From NCBI GenBank assembly GCA_025351005.1, contig JANXWS010000078.1:1-55684 (forward strand): DNA of 55,684 nt. Direction: 5' to 3'. The notes beneath the pieces are model-generated. The model did no database searches. It saw only the letters and a program-made list of their open reading frames with translations, and had not been told where the DNA came from. Numbering within the stretch: position 1 is the first letter of the stretch; each line of letters starts with the position of its first letter. The position numbers were made by a program, and so were the translations under genes. Below are positions 44,303 to 54,318 of the stretch, piece by piece. The DNA comes from Pseudomonadota bacterium (GTDB lineage Bacteria; Pseudomonadota; Gammaproteobacteria; Steroidobacterales; Steroidobacteraceae).

Positions 44303-46639
44303 ATGCGCAGCCGCGATCCCAACGCCACCGACCGCCGCCGCGCCGGCGCCATCGCGGCGCTGGCCGGGCTGCTGTTGCCGCTCGCGGCGCTGCGGGCCGC
44401 GGCGCTGCCGGAGCCGGCGGTCGCACTCGGCCTCGGCCGTTATTACACCGCGCCGAAGGGCGGGCTCTCGGGCGCGGATGTCGTGCCGCCGGCGGCCGCC
44501 TACCGCAGCGGCGCGGCGCTCGGCCGGGCGGCACCGACCAACCAATGGTACTCGTCGGTGATGTTCGGCCGGTGGTCGTACCCGATCATGGCCCACCCGA
44601 TGAGCTACCGGACCAGCGAGGCCGGCTTCGAGCTGGGCCTGCCTGCGAAGCGGTTCGCGGTCATCGCAGGCACGGAGCGGCGCGAGCTCGCTTATCCGCA
44701 CGTGGCGGCGGTCACCATCGCGCCGCTCGGCTTCCGGCCGCGTGACTCGCGACTCTCCGGTTTCTCGGACTGGCTCGCCGAAATCAGCCTCGCGGCCGGC
44801 GACGGCAAGACGCTGAAGGCGACCGTGCTGCACGGCAGCCCGTTCGCCTACTTCGAATGCTCGAGCGGCGACGTGCGCTTCCATCTGGCGGAACGGCCGG
44901 TGGTGCTCGCCGACCCGACGGCGAAGGGCCTCGATCCGCGCGTCGCCTCGTTCACGGTCGCGGGGCGCAGCTACGCGATCTTCGCGCCGCAGGGCGCGCG
45001 CTGGGACTGGTCGCGGCCGACCGACCTGGTGCTGCGGCTGCCGGGCGACCGCCGCTACTTCTCGGTCGCCGGGCTGCCCGACGCGAGCGCCGCGACCCGC
45101 GCCGACTTCCTCGCCGTGGCGTATGCATTCCCGACGGAGACGCGCGTCGCCTGGCGCTACGACGAACAGGCTCACGTGGTGCGGACGACGTTCCGGGTGT
45201 CGACGGTGGCCAGGGAAGGCGGCAACCGGACCACGTTCATGGGTCTCTATCCTCACCAATGGTCGAGCGTCGTGCCCGCGCGGCAGGCCCGCTACCGGTA
45301 CGAGTCGGTGCGCGGCCAGATCCGGCTGATCGCCGCCAACAGCTTCGTCACCGAGCGCGCCTTTCACGGCCTGCTGCCGTCCTGGGCGGGCCTCGAGAAC
45401 CCCGGCAGCCGCGTCGCGCTCGCGAGCCTTCTGCGCCAGGACCTCGCGGACGCCGATCGGCTGGTGCCGGCGGACGGTCGCGGTACCTACTGGTTCGGCA
45501 AGAGCCTCGGCGCGCTCGCGCAGCTGCTCGCGGTCGCGGAGACCGAGGGCGAGACGGCGATGCGGGACCGACTGCTGCAGCTCCTGCAGGACCGCCTCGA
45601 GTCGTGGTTCGACGGCCGGCACGCCGGGTACTTCGTCGCGGACGCCCGCCTCGGTACGTTCGTCGCCATCCCGCAGGAATACAACAGCATCCTCGCGATG
45701 AACGATCACCACTTCCACTACGGCTACTGGCTGCAGGCCGCGGCGCAGGTGGCGCTGCGCGACCCTGCGTGGGCGGCGGCGGATCACTGGGGCGGCATGG
45801 TCGGCAGGCTCGCCGCCGACATCGCCAACGACGACCGCGGTCGCCGCGACGTTCCGTTCCTGCGCAACTTCGACGCCTACGAGGGCCACTCCTGGGCCTC
45901 CGGGATCGCCCAGCTCGAGGACGGCAACAACCAGGAATCCTCCTCCGAGGCCGTCAACGCCTGGTCCGGCCTCGCGCTCTGGGGAGCGGCCACCGGCAAC
46001 CGCCGGCTGCGCGACCTCGGCGTCTACCTCTACACGACCGAGGTCGCCTCGGCCGAGCAGTACTGGTTCGATCCAGACCGCCAGGTGCTCGCGCCCGAGT
46101 TCGGCAAGCCGTTCGCGAGCATGGTTTTCGGCGGCAAGTACGCCTACGGCACCTGGTGGACCGACGAGCCGCGCCAGGTCCTCGGCATCAACGTGCTGCC
46201 GATCACGCCGGCGTCGACCTACCTCGGCGCCAACCCGGCGTACCTCCGCGCGCTCGTCGGCGCCCTGCCCGACGAGACCCGGGCGTATCGCGACCGCGGG
46301 CGCAGCGACGGCACGGCGCCCGACATCTGGCAGGACGTCATCGCCTGCTACCTGGCGCTCGCCGACGCAGATGCAGGACTCGCGCGGTGGGACCGGCAGG
46401 GATCGGTGGAGGCCGGCGAGACGCGCTCGCACACGCTCTACTGGCTGTCGAGCCTCGCGGAGATGGGCCGGCCGGATTTCTCGGTGACGGCCGACACCGC
46501 GTTCTACGCCGTGTTCAAGGACCAGAGCGCCGCCCGCACCTACCTCGCCTACAACCCCGGCAGCGCGCCGCTGCGGGTGTCGTTCAGCACCGGCAAGGTG
46601 ATCGAGGTGGCGCCGCGCTCGCTCGCGCGCGGCCGCTGA
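44303..46639 (+). CDS. glycoside hydrolase family 81, endo-1,3-beta-glucanase
   Basis: About 778 residues, exported (IAALAGLLLPLAALRAAA signal). GH81 signatures are well preserved: LAMNDHHFHYGYWLQAAAQV, FLRNFDAYEGHSWASG, LEDGNNQESSSEAVNAW with the catalytic Glu residues, and WWTDEPRQVLGINVLPITP. The N-terminal beta-sandwich has TNQWYSSVMFG. The expected reaction is hydrolysis of beta-1,3-glucan such as laminarin or fungal/algal wall glucan. Two ATGs (44291 and 44303) are possible. The gene stands alone, and no other polysaccharide gene lies in the window. Confidence 0.93.
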   Translation: MRSRDPNATDRRRAGAIAALAGLLLPLAALRAAALPEPAVALGLGRYYTAPKGGLSGADVVPPAAAYRSGAALGRAAPTNQWYSSVMFGRWSYPIMAHPMSYRTSEAGFELGLPAKRFAVIAGTERRELAYPHVAAVTIAPLGFRPRDSRLSGFSDWLAEISLAAGDGKTLKATVLHGSPFAYFECSSGDVRFHLAERPVVLADPTAKGLDPRVASFTVAGRSYAIFAPQGARWDWSRPTDLVLRLPGDRRYFSVAGLPDASAATRADFLAVAYAFPTETRVAWRYDEQAHVVRTTFRVSTVAREGGNRTTFMGLYPHQWSSVVPARQARYRYESVRGQIRLIAANSFVTERAFHGLLPSWAGLENPGSRVALASLLRQDLADADRLVPADGRGTYWFGKSLGALAQLLAVAETEGETAMRDRLLQLLQDRLESWFDGRHAGYFVADARLGTFVAIPQEYNSILAMNDHHFHYGYWLQAAAQVALRDPAWAAADHWGGMVGRLAADIANDDRGRRDVPFLRNFDAYEGHSWASGIAQLEDGNNQESSSEAVNAWSGLALWGAATGNRRLRDLGVYLYTTEVASAEQYWFDPDRQVLAPEFGKPFASMVFGGKYAYGTWWTDEPRQVLGINVLPITPASTYLGANPAYLRALVGALPDETRAYRDRGRSDGTAPDIWQDVIACYLALADADAGLARWDRQGSVEAGETRSHTLYWLSSLAEMGRPDFSVTADTAFYAVFKDQSAARTYLAYNPGSAPLRVSFSTGKVIEVAPRSLARGR

Positions 46640-46655
46640 GGCGCCGTGCGCCGGC

Positions 46656-47324
46656 TCAGCCCCGGCCGGCTGCGCCGCGTTGCGCCGCCCGTTTCGTGGG
46701 CTTCGGCAAGGTCCTGCGGAGCGCCTCGACCGCGCTCTTCAGCGACGCGAGGTCGACGTCTGGCAGGCGCTCAAGGTAGCCCGTCACCAGCGTGCGTAGC
46801 GCCGGCAGCGCATGCACGAGCCGGGCGCGTTCCACGAGCGGCGTGAAATGGCGGTCGAGGAACTGCGCCGACTGCAGCACCTTGAGTTCGGCCGGGCGCT
46901 CCTGCACCGCGAAGAACTGCGCGCGCGTCACGTACGACAGCACCGCCGGCGTCAACGCCGCGTTGAAGCAGCCCTCGCGCTCGGTGCAGATGCGCATGCG
47001 AGAGTAAATCTCGCTCTCGAGCATCGGCCGCGCCTGCGGCAAGCCGCCGAGCGAGGGATCGGCGAGCAGCTGCTCGAAGGCCAGCCACGCCTCGCTCTTG
47101 CGGCCGCTCCGGTGCAGCAGCAGCGCGTCGCGGATTCGAGCCGCGGCCGCCGCGACGCCGGCGCCGTAGTGCCGCTCGAGCGCCTCGAGACCCGGGGACC
47201 CGCCGGTCGTGCGGCGCACGGCCGCGTCGCGAGCGGCGGCCGGCGCGCGTTCAGCGACCGGCGGCAGCGACGCCGCGCGGGTGCGCTCCGGGCGCACGGC
47301 CCGCAGCAGTTGCATGACGCCCAT
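46656..47324 (-). CDS. hypothetical protein, 222 residues
   Basis: I do not recognise the family. After a disordered Arg/Ala/Pro N-terminus (about 50 residues) the protein is mostly helical: LEALERHYGAGVAAAAARIR, SGRKSEAWLAFEQLLADP, ESEIYSRMRICTEREGC and VLQSAQFLDRHFTPLVERAR. Repeated amphipathic helices suggest an alpha-solenoid or TPR-like fold. No signal peptide or membrane segment. It converges with the GH81 gene with a 16-base gap. An alternative ATG lies three codons in (MQLLRAV). Confidence 0.6.
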   Translation of the reverse strand: MGVMQLLRAVRPERTRAASLPPVAERAPAAARDAAVRRTTGGSPGLEALERHYGAGVAAAAARIRDALLLHRSGRKSEAWLAFEQLLADPSLGGLPQARPMLESEIYSRMRICTEREGCFNAALTPAVLSYVTRAQFFAVQERPAELKVLQSAQFLDRHFTPLVERARLVHALPALRTLVTGYLERLPDVDLASLKSAVEALRRTLPKPTKRAAQRGAAGRG

Positions 47325-47698
47325 CGGTGACCCGTCTCCTACTCATCCCGGCGTGGTGCAGGCCGGTGAACTACGATCGTTGTCGCGATCGGCCTGCCGG
47401 TCAAGCGCGTAGCTGTCGGCAGCCGGCGACTTTGGCCGGGAGCGCGGCGCGCGACCGGCGACCTTCTTGTACGCCTTCGCGGCACGCCGTCCTGCGGATG
47501 CAGTCACGAAATGACCATCCGCGCGGGCACGCGGGCGGCGGCGGTGGGCGACGCTGCGCCGATAGGGCATAATTCGCCGCTCTTTTTTTCCAGGATCAAT
47601 CGGTTAGGCCCGCCCGGGGAGGCCTGCCGCGTCGACCTGGCACCCGCCCGCCCGGGGGCCGCTGCCGACCCGACGCCTGCCGCCAGGTGCGCCCGCCG
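47325..47698. other. divergent intergenic region, 374 bases
   Basis: Between the hypothetical gene and the MFS gene. A possible -10, CATAAT at 47568-47573, points toward the MFS gene, followed by a T-tract (CTTTTTTT near 47581). A 75-codon minus-strand frame (47343-47570) is basic and low-complexity and shows no domain, so it is not called. Confidence 0.4.
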
Positions 47699-49054
47699 AT
47701 GAGTCCCGCGTCCCCGATCGTCACGCCGAACCGCGCGCGCGGCAACGCCGCGGGCAGCGCCGCGGGCGGCGCCCTGCCGTGGCGCGTGGCGCCGCCGCTC
47801 ATCAGCACCGCGCTCATCTACATAGGCTCGGGCGTCCTCAGCACGCTCTTGCCGCTGCGGTTCTCGGCGCAGGGCCTGTCGCCGACGGTGATCGGCCTGC
47901 TGGCCACCGCTGAGGCGCTCGGTTTCCTGGTCGGCTGCCTGCACGCCCACCGCATCATCGGGCCGGTCGGCCTAGAGCGCGCCTACGCGGCGTTCGCCGG
48001 CATGAAGGCGGTCGCGATTCTCGCGATGCATTTCGCTCCGGGCGCGCTGTGGCTCGCAGCCTGCCGCTTCCTGATGGGGCTGAACGCCGCCGGGCTGTCG
48101 GTCATCGTCGAGAGCTGGCTCAACGCGCTCGTGCCGAACCACCTGCGCGGCCGCGTGCTGACGATCTACGTGCTCGTGATCGGGCTCTTCTACGGCGGCG
48201 GCCAGCTGCTCGGCAGCGGCCTCAACGTCCGCGGACCGGAGCTGCTGTTCCTGGCCGGCATCGCGACCACGCTCGCGCTCGTGCCGCTCGCCGGCATCGA
48301 CGTCCGCGCGCCGCAGCCACCGCACGTGGTCGACCTGCAGATACTCAAGGCGGTACGGAATTCGCCGGTCAGCGTGCTCGCCTGCCTGCTGAACGGGCTG
48401 ATTCTGACCGCGTTCACGACGGTCGGACCGTTGTTCGGCGAGCGCATCGGCCTCGGGCAGAGCCAGATCATCCTGCTGATGGCCTGCGTCTCGCTCGGCG
48501 GCCTGTTCCTGCAGTTCCCGATCGGCTACCTGTCGGACAAGGTCGACCGCCTGCACGCGCTGATCGTGCTCGGCGCCGGCACGCTCCTGGTCGTCACCGC
48601 GCTCGTGACGGTCGACCGCTACACGCCGTTCATCGTGCTGGCGGCCCTGTTCGCGGCCTTCGGCGGCTTTGCCGAGAGCCTGTATGCGGTCGGCGTCGCG
48701 CATGCGAACGACCGCGCCGAGTCCTGCGACTACGTGGCGCTGTCCTCGACGCTCCTGTTCGTCTGGTCGCTAGGCGCCGCCATCGGCCCGACCACCGGCA
48801 CGCTCGCGATCGAGCTGACGGCGCCATGGGCGTTCTTCGCCTACGCCATGGCGCTGGCGCTCGCGTTCACGCTCTTCGCGCTCTACCGGCTGCGCCGCCG
48901 CCGCAGCGAGCGGCCGCTCGAGACGCGCGAGGAGTTCCTGACCTACCCGCACTCCTCGCCCGAGATCTATGCCTGGATCCCGTATCACCGCGACGCGCCG
49001 GAGCCTCAGGAGACCCCGCCGCGGGCCCCGCCAGGCACCGGCGGCGGGCCGTGA
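47699..49054 (+). CDS. MFS transporter, YcaD-type
   Basis: A 451-residue, 12-segment major facilitator. The pattern LLPLRFSAQGLSPTVIGLLA, RFLMGLNAAGLSVIVESWLN and FPIGYLSDKVDRLHALIVLG is that of the YcaD/UPF0226 group of putative efflux or uptake carriers. The C-terminal cytoplasmic tail ends in a Pro-rich stretch. The start ATG at 47699 gives MSPASPIVT; a slightly longer frame is possible. Substrate unknown. Confidence 0.85.
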   Translation: MSPASPIVTPNRARGNAAGSAAGGALPWRVAPPLISTALIYIGSGVLSTLLPLRFSAQGLSPTVIGLLATAEALGFLVGCLHAHRIIGPVGLERAYAAFAGMKAVAILAMHFAPGALWLAACRFLMGLNAAGLSVIVESWLNALVPNHLRGRVLTIYVLVIGLFYGGGQLLGSGLNVRGPELLFLAGIATTLALVPLAGIDVRAPQPPHVVDLQILKAVRNSPVSVLACLLNGLILTAFTTVGPLFGERIGLGQSQIILLMACVSLGGLFLQFPIGYLSDKVDRLHALIVLGAGTLLVVTALVTVDRYTPFIVLAALFAAFGGFAESLYAVGVAHANDRAESCDYVALSSTLLFVWSLGAAIGPTTGTLAIELTAPWAFFAYAMALALAFTLFALYRLRRRRSERPLETREEFLTYPHSSPEIYAWIPYHRDAPEPQETPPRAPPGTGGGP

Positions 49055-49058
49055 ACGG

Positions 49059-50168
49059 CTAGCGGCTGCGCGCCAGCACGTCCGGCAGCGGTGGCGCCGC
49101 GGCCGGCTTGGCCGCCCGGAAATCCTCGCCGACGAACGCAGCGACCGTCGCGGCGATCTGCGACTGGGTCACGAGCGGCGTGTCGTGCCGTTCGCCGAGC
49201 GGCGGCGTGTCGGGCCCGATCACCGCGATCCAGATGTTTCCGGAGCCCGCCTGCTGGACGCCGTGGTCCTTCCAGTCGACGGTGCCGCTGCCGCGCCCGT
49301 GGTCGCAGGTGACGATGAAGGTCGTCTTGCCGCGGTACGCGGGCAGCGCCTGCATCTGCTGCCACAGATCACCGACGAAGGCATCGAAGCTGTGCGCCGT
49401 GTCGAGCGTCGCGTCGTAGCGGCCCATGTGCGCCCAGCTGTCGGTGTCGCCGTAGCCCACGAACAGCACCCGCGGCCGGTGCGTGGCCAGGTGCGCACGC
49501 AGCGCCACGTGCACGAACGAGTCGAGCGGATCGTCACCCTCGAGCCTGGTGGTCGTGCGGTAGAGCTCCTCGAGCAGTCTGCCCTGCGGGCTCTCGTCGC
49601 CGCGGTCGACCAGCGTCGCGCCGGCCCGGATCGGCAGGTGGCTGCGCTTGCCGTTGAAGATGTCGTGAAACGTGCTCCAGGCGCCAAAGATGTCGACCTT
49701 GCGGCGGAACAGGGGCCGCGAGTTCAGCCACTCGAAGACCGTCTGGTTCGGGTTCGGGCCGAACTCGTTTCTGTCGATGCGCGGATCGGCGAGCCCGCTC
49801 GCCATCTCGTTGTAGCCCGGATAGGAGAACCAGAACCCGTTCGTGACCTCCGCCTTGCTGCCGGCGAGCTGGTTGCCGAACAGCTGGCCCTGCTTTGCGA
49901 TCGTGCCCCAGATGAACGGCAGCAGCAGCCTGCGGCGCTCGCGCGGATCCTCGTGCCAGTATTTCTGCTTGAGCGCCGCGACCGGCGTCCAGCCCTGCTG
50001 CTCGACGTCCGGCAGCAGCAGCGGGTCGAGGCCCGTGAACACCTCCTGCCAGCGCAGACCGTCGCTGATGATCAGCACGACGTTCTCGGTCTTGCGCGGC
50101 GCCGCCACCGCGGGCAGCAGGATGGCCGTCGCGAGCACCGCGACCAGGGCCTTGAGCGAGGTCTTCAT
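49059..50168 (-). CDS. exported alkaline-phosphatase-superfamily hydrolase
   Basis: A 369-residue protein with signal peptide (MKTSLKALVAVLATAILLPA). The superfamily metal site is visible: VVLIISDGLRWQEVF at about residues 30-44, VGYGDTDSWAHMGRYD in the middle and FIVTCDHGRGSG with paired Asp and His late. This is the type I phosphodiesterase/phosphatase/sulfatase fold; the nucleophile position suggests phosphate or sulfate ester hydrolysis, but the substrate cannot be read. It converges with the MFS gene (gap 4 bases) and diverges from the S33 peptidase gene. Confidence 0.85.
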   Translation of the reverse strand: MKTSLKALVAVLATAILLPAVAAPRKTENVVLIISDGLRWQEVFTGLDPLLLPDVEQQGWTPVAALKQKYWHEDPRERRRLLLPFIWGTIAKQGQLFGNQLAGSKAEVTNGFWFSYPGYNEMASGLADPRIDRNEFGPNPNQTVFEWLNSRPLFRRKVDIFGAWSTFHDIFNGKRSHLPIRAGATLVDRGDESPQGRLLEELYRTTTRLEGDDPLDSFVHVALRAHLATHRPRVLFVGYGDTDSWAHMGRYDATLDTAHSFDAFVGDLWQQMQALPAYRGKTTFIVTCDHGRGSGTVDWKDHGVQQAGSGNIWIAVIGPDTPPLGERHDTPLVTQSQIAATVAAFVGEDFRAAKPAAAPPLPDVLARSR

Positions 50169-50261
50169 GCGGAGGTTCCCCCTTGTCGATGGCCGGGCGG
50201 CACTGGAAGGGACGGCCCGGCCGACCGAGAATAGTGCCTCGACGGCCGCGGGGGAATCCTT

Positions 50262-52205
50262 ATGGCGCGAGCGTTCCGTGTCGGAGCCTGGCTGCTGGTC
50301 GCAGCGCTGCCCGCCGCCGCGGAACCCGCCCGGTTGACGGTTGGCGCGCTCAGCCTGCAGCGCTGCCCACCCGCCGGTGCGTACTGCGGGCGGCTCGAGC
50401 GGCCGCTCGACCCTAGCGGGCGCGTCGCGGGCACGATCGGCATCCACTTCGAGTTCTACCCGGCGACCGGCGCCGCGCGAACCGGCACAGTGGTCGCCGC
50501 CGACGGCGGACCCGGCTACCCTGCAACCGGTTCACGGACGGCGTACCTGGCGCTCCTCGGCTCGCTCCGCGCCGACCACGACCTGCTCCTGATGGACAAT
50601 CGCGGCACCGGCCGCTCCGGCGCCGTCGACTGCACGCGGCTCCAGCAGGCGCCGCTGCTCTCGATCGCCGACATCGGCGCCTGCGGCCGCGCGCTCGGCG
50701 CGGCGGCACCGCTCTACGGCACGGCCCATGCCGCGGACGACCTGGACGCCATTCTCGGCCTGCTCGCACTCGGCCCGGTCGACCTGTACGGCAACTCCTA
50801 CGGCACGTTCTTCGCTCAGGTGTTCGCTGTCCGCCACCCGGACCGCCTGCGCTCGCTGGTGCTCGACGGGGCGTACCCGCTCGATGCTCCCGACCTCGCC
50901 TGGTACCCCGCCTATGCGCCCGCGGTGCGCTCCAAGCTGAACCTGAGCTGCGCGCGCTCCCCCTCCTGCGCGGCCGTGCCCGGCTCCTCGCTCGAGCACC
51001 TCGCGCCCGCGCTCGCCGAGCTGCGGCGCAGGCCGCGCCGCGCGCGTTCTTTCGACGCCGACGGCGTCGTCCAGGAATTCACGGCCGACGCGACCGCGCT
51101 CGCGCTGGTGCTGTTCGGCTCGGCGCCGCCGTTCGCGACGCTGCGCGAGGCCGACGCCGCGGCGCAGGCCTACGCGCGCGGCGACCCGGCGCCGCTCTGG
51201 CGCCTGATGGCCGAGGCGCAGTCGGCGGTCGATTCGCGCGACCCGAGCCACGACCCGGCGCAGTTCAGCCAGGGGCTCGCGATGGCCGTCACCTGCGGCG
51301 ACACGCCGCAGATCTTCGACATGGGCCTCCCGCCCGCCCAGCGCCGCGCCGACCGCGAGCGCGTGCTCGCGCTCCGCCGTAGCCAGGCCCCCGACACCTA
51401 CGCGCCGTTCGCCATCGACGAGTTCCGCGGCATGGTGCCGGACTACAGCTTCATCGACGAGTGCATCGACTGGCCGGCGCAGCAGCCGGACCGTCCACCG
51501 GCGTACATCGCCGCCCGGGCGCAGGGTTTCCCGCCGCTGCCGGTGCTGGTGCTGTCGGGCGAGTTCGACAACATGACGAGCGCCGTCGACGGCGATCTGG
51601 CCGCGCGGCAGTTCTCGAACGCGCGCCACGTCGTGCTCGCCAACAGCCTGCATGTCAACGCGCTGCCGCAGGCCCGCAGCCCCTGCGGCGCAGGGCTCGT
51701 GCGCCGCTTCCTCGCGACGCTGGACCCCGGTGACACCGGCTGCGCGCAGGCGGTGCCGCCGCTCCGGCTCGCGCCGCCATTCGCGCGGCATTACCGCGAC
51801 GTGCCGGCCGCGACTGCGCTCGCCGGCAATTCCGTCGACCGCCGCGCCCTCAGTGCCGCCGCGGCGGCGCTCGCCACGACCGGCGACCTGCTGGGCCGGC
51901 TCGAGGCGAACGGCAGCGGGCGCGGGCGCGGCCTGCGGGGCGGCTCGTTCTCGGTGGCCGCGCAGGGCTCGCGCCTACGGGCGACGCTCGCGCGCGTGCG
52001 CTGGACGGAGGACCTCGACGTCTCGGGCACGCTCGAGGTCGAGCCGGGCGGCGGGGCCGGCGAGGCGACGCTGCGCTTCCGCGACCGTGGCGGCCTCGAG
52101 GGCACGCTGGTCGCGAGCTGGCCGGCCGGCGGACCGGAGGCCCGCGCGCGCCTCGTGGGCCAGAGCGGCGGCCTGGCGCTCGCGGCCGAAACCGCGGCGC
52201 CCTGA
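50262..52205 (+). CDS. exported S33-family alpha/beta-hydrolase peptidase
   Basis: A 647-residue secreted protein (signal WLLVAALPAAAEP) resembling tripeptidyl or prolyl aminopeptidases (TAP). The oxyanion region is VVAADGGPGYPATG, the nucleophile elbow LYGNSYGTFFAQV, the acid in VLVLSGEFDNMTS and the His in VLANSLHVNALPQ. The last 130 residues form an extra beta-rich domain (VEPGGGAGEATLRFRDRGGL) not present in all TAP proteins. GGGGGAA upstream of ATG is a good ribosome site. It probably clips N-terminal peptides in the periplasm or medium. Confidence 0.87.
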   Translation: MARAFRVGAWLLVAALPAAAEPARLTVGALSLQRCPPAGAYCGRLERPLDPSGRVAGTIGIHFEFYPATGAARTGTVVAADGGPGYPATGSRTAYLALLGSLRADHDLLLMDNRGTGRSGAVDCTRLQQAPLLSIADIGACGRALGAAAPLYGTAHAADDLDAILGLLALGPVDLYGNSYGTFFAQVFAVRHPDRLRSLVLDGAYPLDAPDLAWYPAYAPAVRSKLNLSCARSPSCAAVPGSSLEHLAPALAELRRRPRRARSFDADGVVQEFTADATALALVLFGSAPPFATLREADAAAQAYARGDPAPLWRLMAEAQSAVDSRDPSHDPAQFSQGLAMAVTCGDTPQIFDMGLPPAQRRADRERVLALRRSQAPDTYAPFAIDEFRGMVPDYSFIDECIDWPAQQPDRPPAYIAARAQGFPPLPVLVLSGEFDNMTSAVDGDLAARQFSNARHVVLANSLHVNALPQARSPCGAGLVRRFLATLDPGDTGCAQAVPPLRLAPPFARHYRDVPAATALAGNSVDRRALSAAAAALATTGDLLGRLEANGSGRGRGLRGGSFSVAAQGSRLRATLARVRWTEDLDVSGTLEVEPGGGAGEATLRFRDRGGLEGTLVASWPAGGPEARARLVGQSGGLALAAETAAP

Positions 52206-52210
52206 GCCGC

Positions 52211-54253
52211 TCAGCCGGCGCGGCGGCCGTCGAGGCCGAGGCCGGCCTTGCGCAATTGCACCAGCTCGTCGCGCACCCGCGCCGCGGCCTCGAATTCGAG
52301 GTTGCGCGCGAGCTTCATCATCTCGGCCTCGAGCTTGCGGATGCGCTTGACGATCTGCTCGGGTGAGAGCGCCGCGAGTGCGTCGGCGCCGGGGCCGCGA
52401 CCCCGCTCCTCGCTCCAGCGCGCGCCCTCCATGACGTCCTGCACCGCCTTGACGATGCCGACCGGCGTGATGCCGTGGAGCTTGTTGTAGGCAACCTGGC
52501 GGCTGCGGCGCCGGTCGGTCTCGTCGATGGCGCGGCGCATCGACCCGGTCACCACGTCCGCGTACAGGATCGCGCGGCCGTTGACGTGGCGGGCGGCGCG
52601 GCCGATCGTCTGGATCAGCGAGCCCTCCGAGCGCAGGAAGCCTTCCTTGTCGGCGTCGAGGATCGCGACCAGCGACACCTCGGGCAGGTCCAGTCCCTCG
52701 CGCAGCAGGTTGATGCCCACGACGACGTCGAACGTGCCGAGCCTGAGGTCGCGGATGATCTCGACGCGCTCGACAGTCTCGATATCGGAGTGCAGATAGC
52801 GGACCTTGACGCCGTGCTCGCGCAGGTAGTCGGTCAGGTCCTCGGCCATGCGCTTGGTCAGCGTCGTGATCAGCACGCGCTCGCCGCGCGCGACCGTACG
52901 GTTGATCTCGGACAGCACGTCGTCGACCTGGGTCCGGACCGCGCGCACGTCGACCGCCGGGTCGACGAGGCCGGTCGGGCGCACCACCTGCTCGACGACG
53001 GACCCCACGGAATGCTTCAGCTCGTAGGGTCCGGGAGTCGCCGACACGAAGATCATCTGCGGCGCCAGCCGCTCCCACTCGTCGAAGCGCAATGGCCGGT
53101 TGTCGAGCGCGGACGGCAGCCGGAAGCCGTACGCGACCAGCGTCTCCTTGCGCGAGCGGTCGCCACGGTACATGCCGCCGAGCTGCGGCACCGTCACGTG
53201 GCTCTCGTCGACGACCAGCAGCGCGTCCGGCGGCAGGTAGTCGAACAGGCACGGCGGCGGCTCGCCGGGCGCACGCCCCGACAGGTAGCGCGAATAGTTC
53301 TCGATCCCGGAGCAGTAGCCGACCTCGTTCATCATCTCGAGGTCGTACAGCGTCCGCTGCTCGAGGCGCTGTGCCTCGACCAGCTTCGAGTCCGCCCGGA
53401 GCTCGACCAGCCGCGCGCGAAGCTCCTCCTTGATTTCGTCGAGCACGCTGACGAGCCGCTCGCGCGGCGTCACGTAGTGCGAGGACGGGAACACCGTAAG
53501 CCGCGGCACCTTGCGGACGACCTCGCCGGTCAGCGGGTCGAAGAACGCGAGCGAGGCGATCTCGTCGTCGTACAGCTGCACGCGCACCGCCTCGCGCTCG
53601 GAGTCGGCCGGGAAGATGTCGACGACGTCGCCGCGCACGCGGTAGGTTCCCTGCGACAGGTCGACCTCGTTGCGCGTGTACTGCATGTCGGTGAGACGGT
53701 GCAGCAGCTTGCGCTGGTCGATACGCTCGCCGCGCACCAGGTGCAGCACCATCGCGAGGTAGGCCTGCGGGTCGCCGAGGCCGTAGATCGACGATACCGT
53801 CGCGACGATGATCGAGTCCGGCCGCTCGAGCAGTGCCTTGGTCGCCGACAGGCGCATCTGCTCGATGTGCTCGTTGATCGAGGCATCCTTCTCGATGTAG
53901 GTGTCCGACGACGGTACGTAGGCCTCCGGCTGGTAGTAGTCGTAGTAGGACACGAAGTACTCGACGGCGTTCTCGGGGAAGAACTCGCGGAGTTCGCCGT
54001 ACAGCTGCGCCGCCAGCGTCTTGTTGTGGGCGAGCACGATCGTCGGCCGCTGCAGCGCCTGGATCACGTTCGCGATCGTGAAGGTCTTGCCGGAGCCGGT
54101 GACGCCGAGCAGCGTCTGGTGACGGAGGCCGCTCTGCACATTGTCGAGCAGCGCCGCGATCGCCTCCGGCTGGTCGCCGGCCGGCTGGTAGTCGGCCGCG
54201 AGCCGGAAGCGCCGCGGCGGTCCTTCGGCAGGCGCTGCGCGAATGGCGCTCAT
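52211..54253 (-). CDS. uvrB: UvrABC excision nuclease subunit B
   Basis: A 680-residue UvrB of normal length. Walker A GVTGSGKT at about residues 49-56; beta-hairpin [20 protein letters not shown]; helicase motif II VVDESH; motif [15 protein letters not shown]; and the C-terminal UVR motif [20 protein letters not shown]. It verifies DNA damage delivered by UvrA and loads UvrC. Divergent from the aspartate aminotransferase gene. I do not see a convincing LexA box in the short shared region. Confidence 0.98.
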   Translation of the reverse strand: MSAIRAAPAEGPPRRFRLAADYQPAGDQPEAIAALLDNVQSGLRHQTLLGVTGSGKTFTIANVIQALQRPTIVLAHNKTLAAQLYGELREFFPENAVEYFVSYYDYYQPEAYVPSSDTYIEKDASINEHIEQMRLSATKALLERPDSIIVATVSSIYGLGDPQAYLAMVLHLVRGERIDQRKLLHRLTDMQYTRNEVDLSQGTYRVRGDVVDIFPADSEREAVRVQLYDDEIASLAFFDPLTGEVVRKVPRLTVFPSSHYVTPRERLVSVLDEIKEELRARLVELRADSKLVEAQRLEQRTLYDLEMMNEVGYCSGIENYSRYLSGRAPGEPPPCLFDYLPPDALLVVDESHVTVPQLGGMYRGDRSRKETLVAYGFRLPSALDNRPLRFDEWERLAPQMIFVSATPGPYELKHSVGSVVEQVVRPTGLVDPAVDVRAVRTQVDDVLSEINRTVARGERVLITTLTKRMAEDLTDYLREHGVKVRYLHSDIETVERVEIIRDLRLGTFDVVVGINLLREGLDLPEVSLVAILDADKEGFLRSEGSLIQTIGRAARHVNGRAILYADVVTGSMRRAIDETDRRRSRQVAYNKLHGITPVGIVKAVQDVMEGARWSEERGRGPGADALAALSPEQIVKRIRKLEAEMMKLARNLEFEAAARVRDELVQLRKAGLGLDGRRAG

Positions 54254-54318
54254 CGGATTTGATCCGGGCCTGGATTTCCTAGAGAATCCGTCGTCTTTTG
54301 CACTGCAGTGAGACCTCG

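Noticed and set aside
44045-46432. Minus-strand 795-codon frame opposite GH81
   Set aside because: Mirror of a GC-rich gene with intact GH81 motifs on the plus strand.
47343-47570. Minus-strand 75-codon basic frame
   Set aside because: Low-complexity Arg/Lys/Ala composition, no ribosome site or family; may be chance.
52475-54262. Plus-strand 595-codon frame opposite uvrB
   Set aside because: Shadow of uvrB, no domain, no ribosome site.
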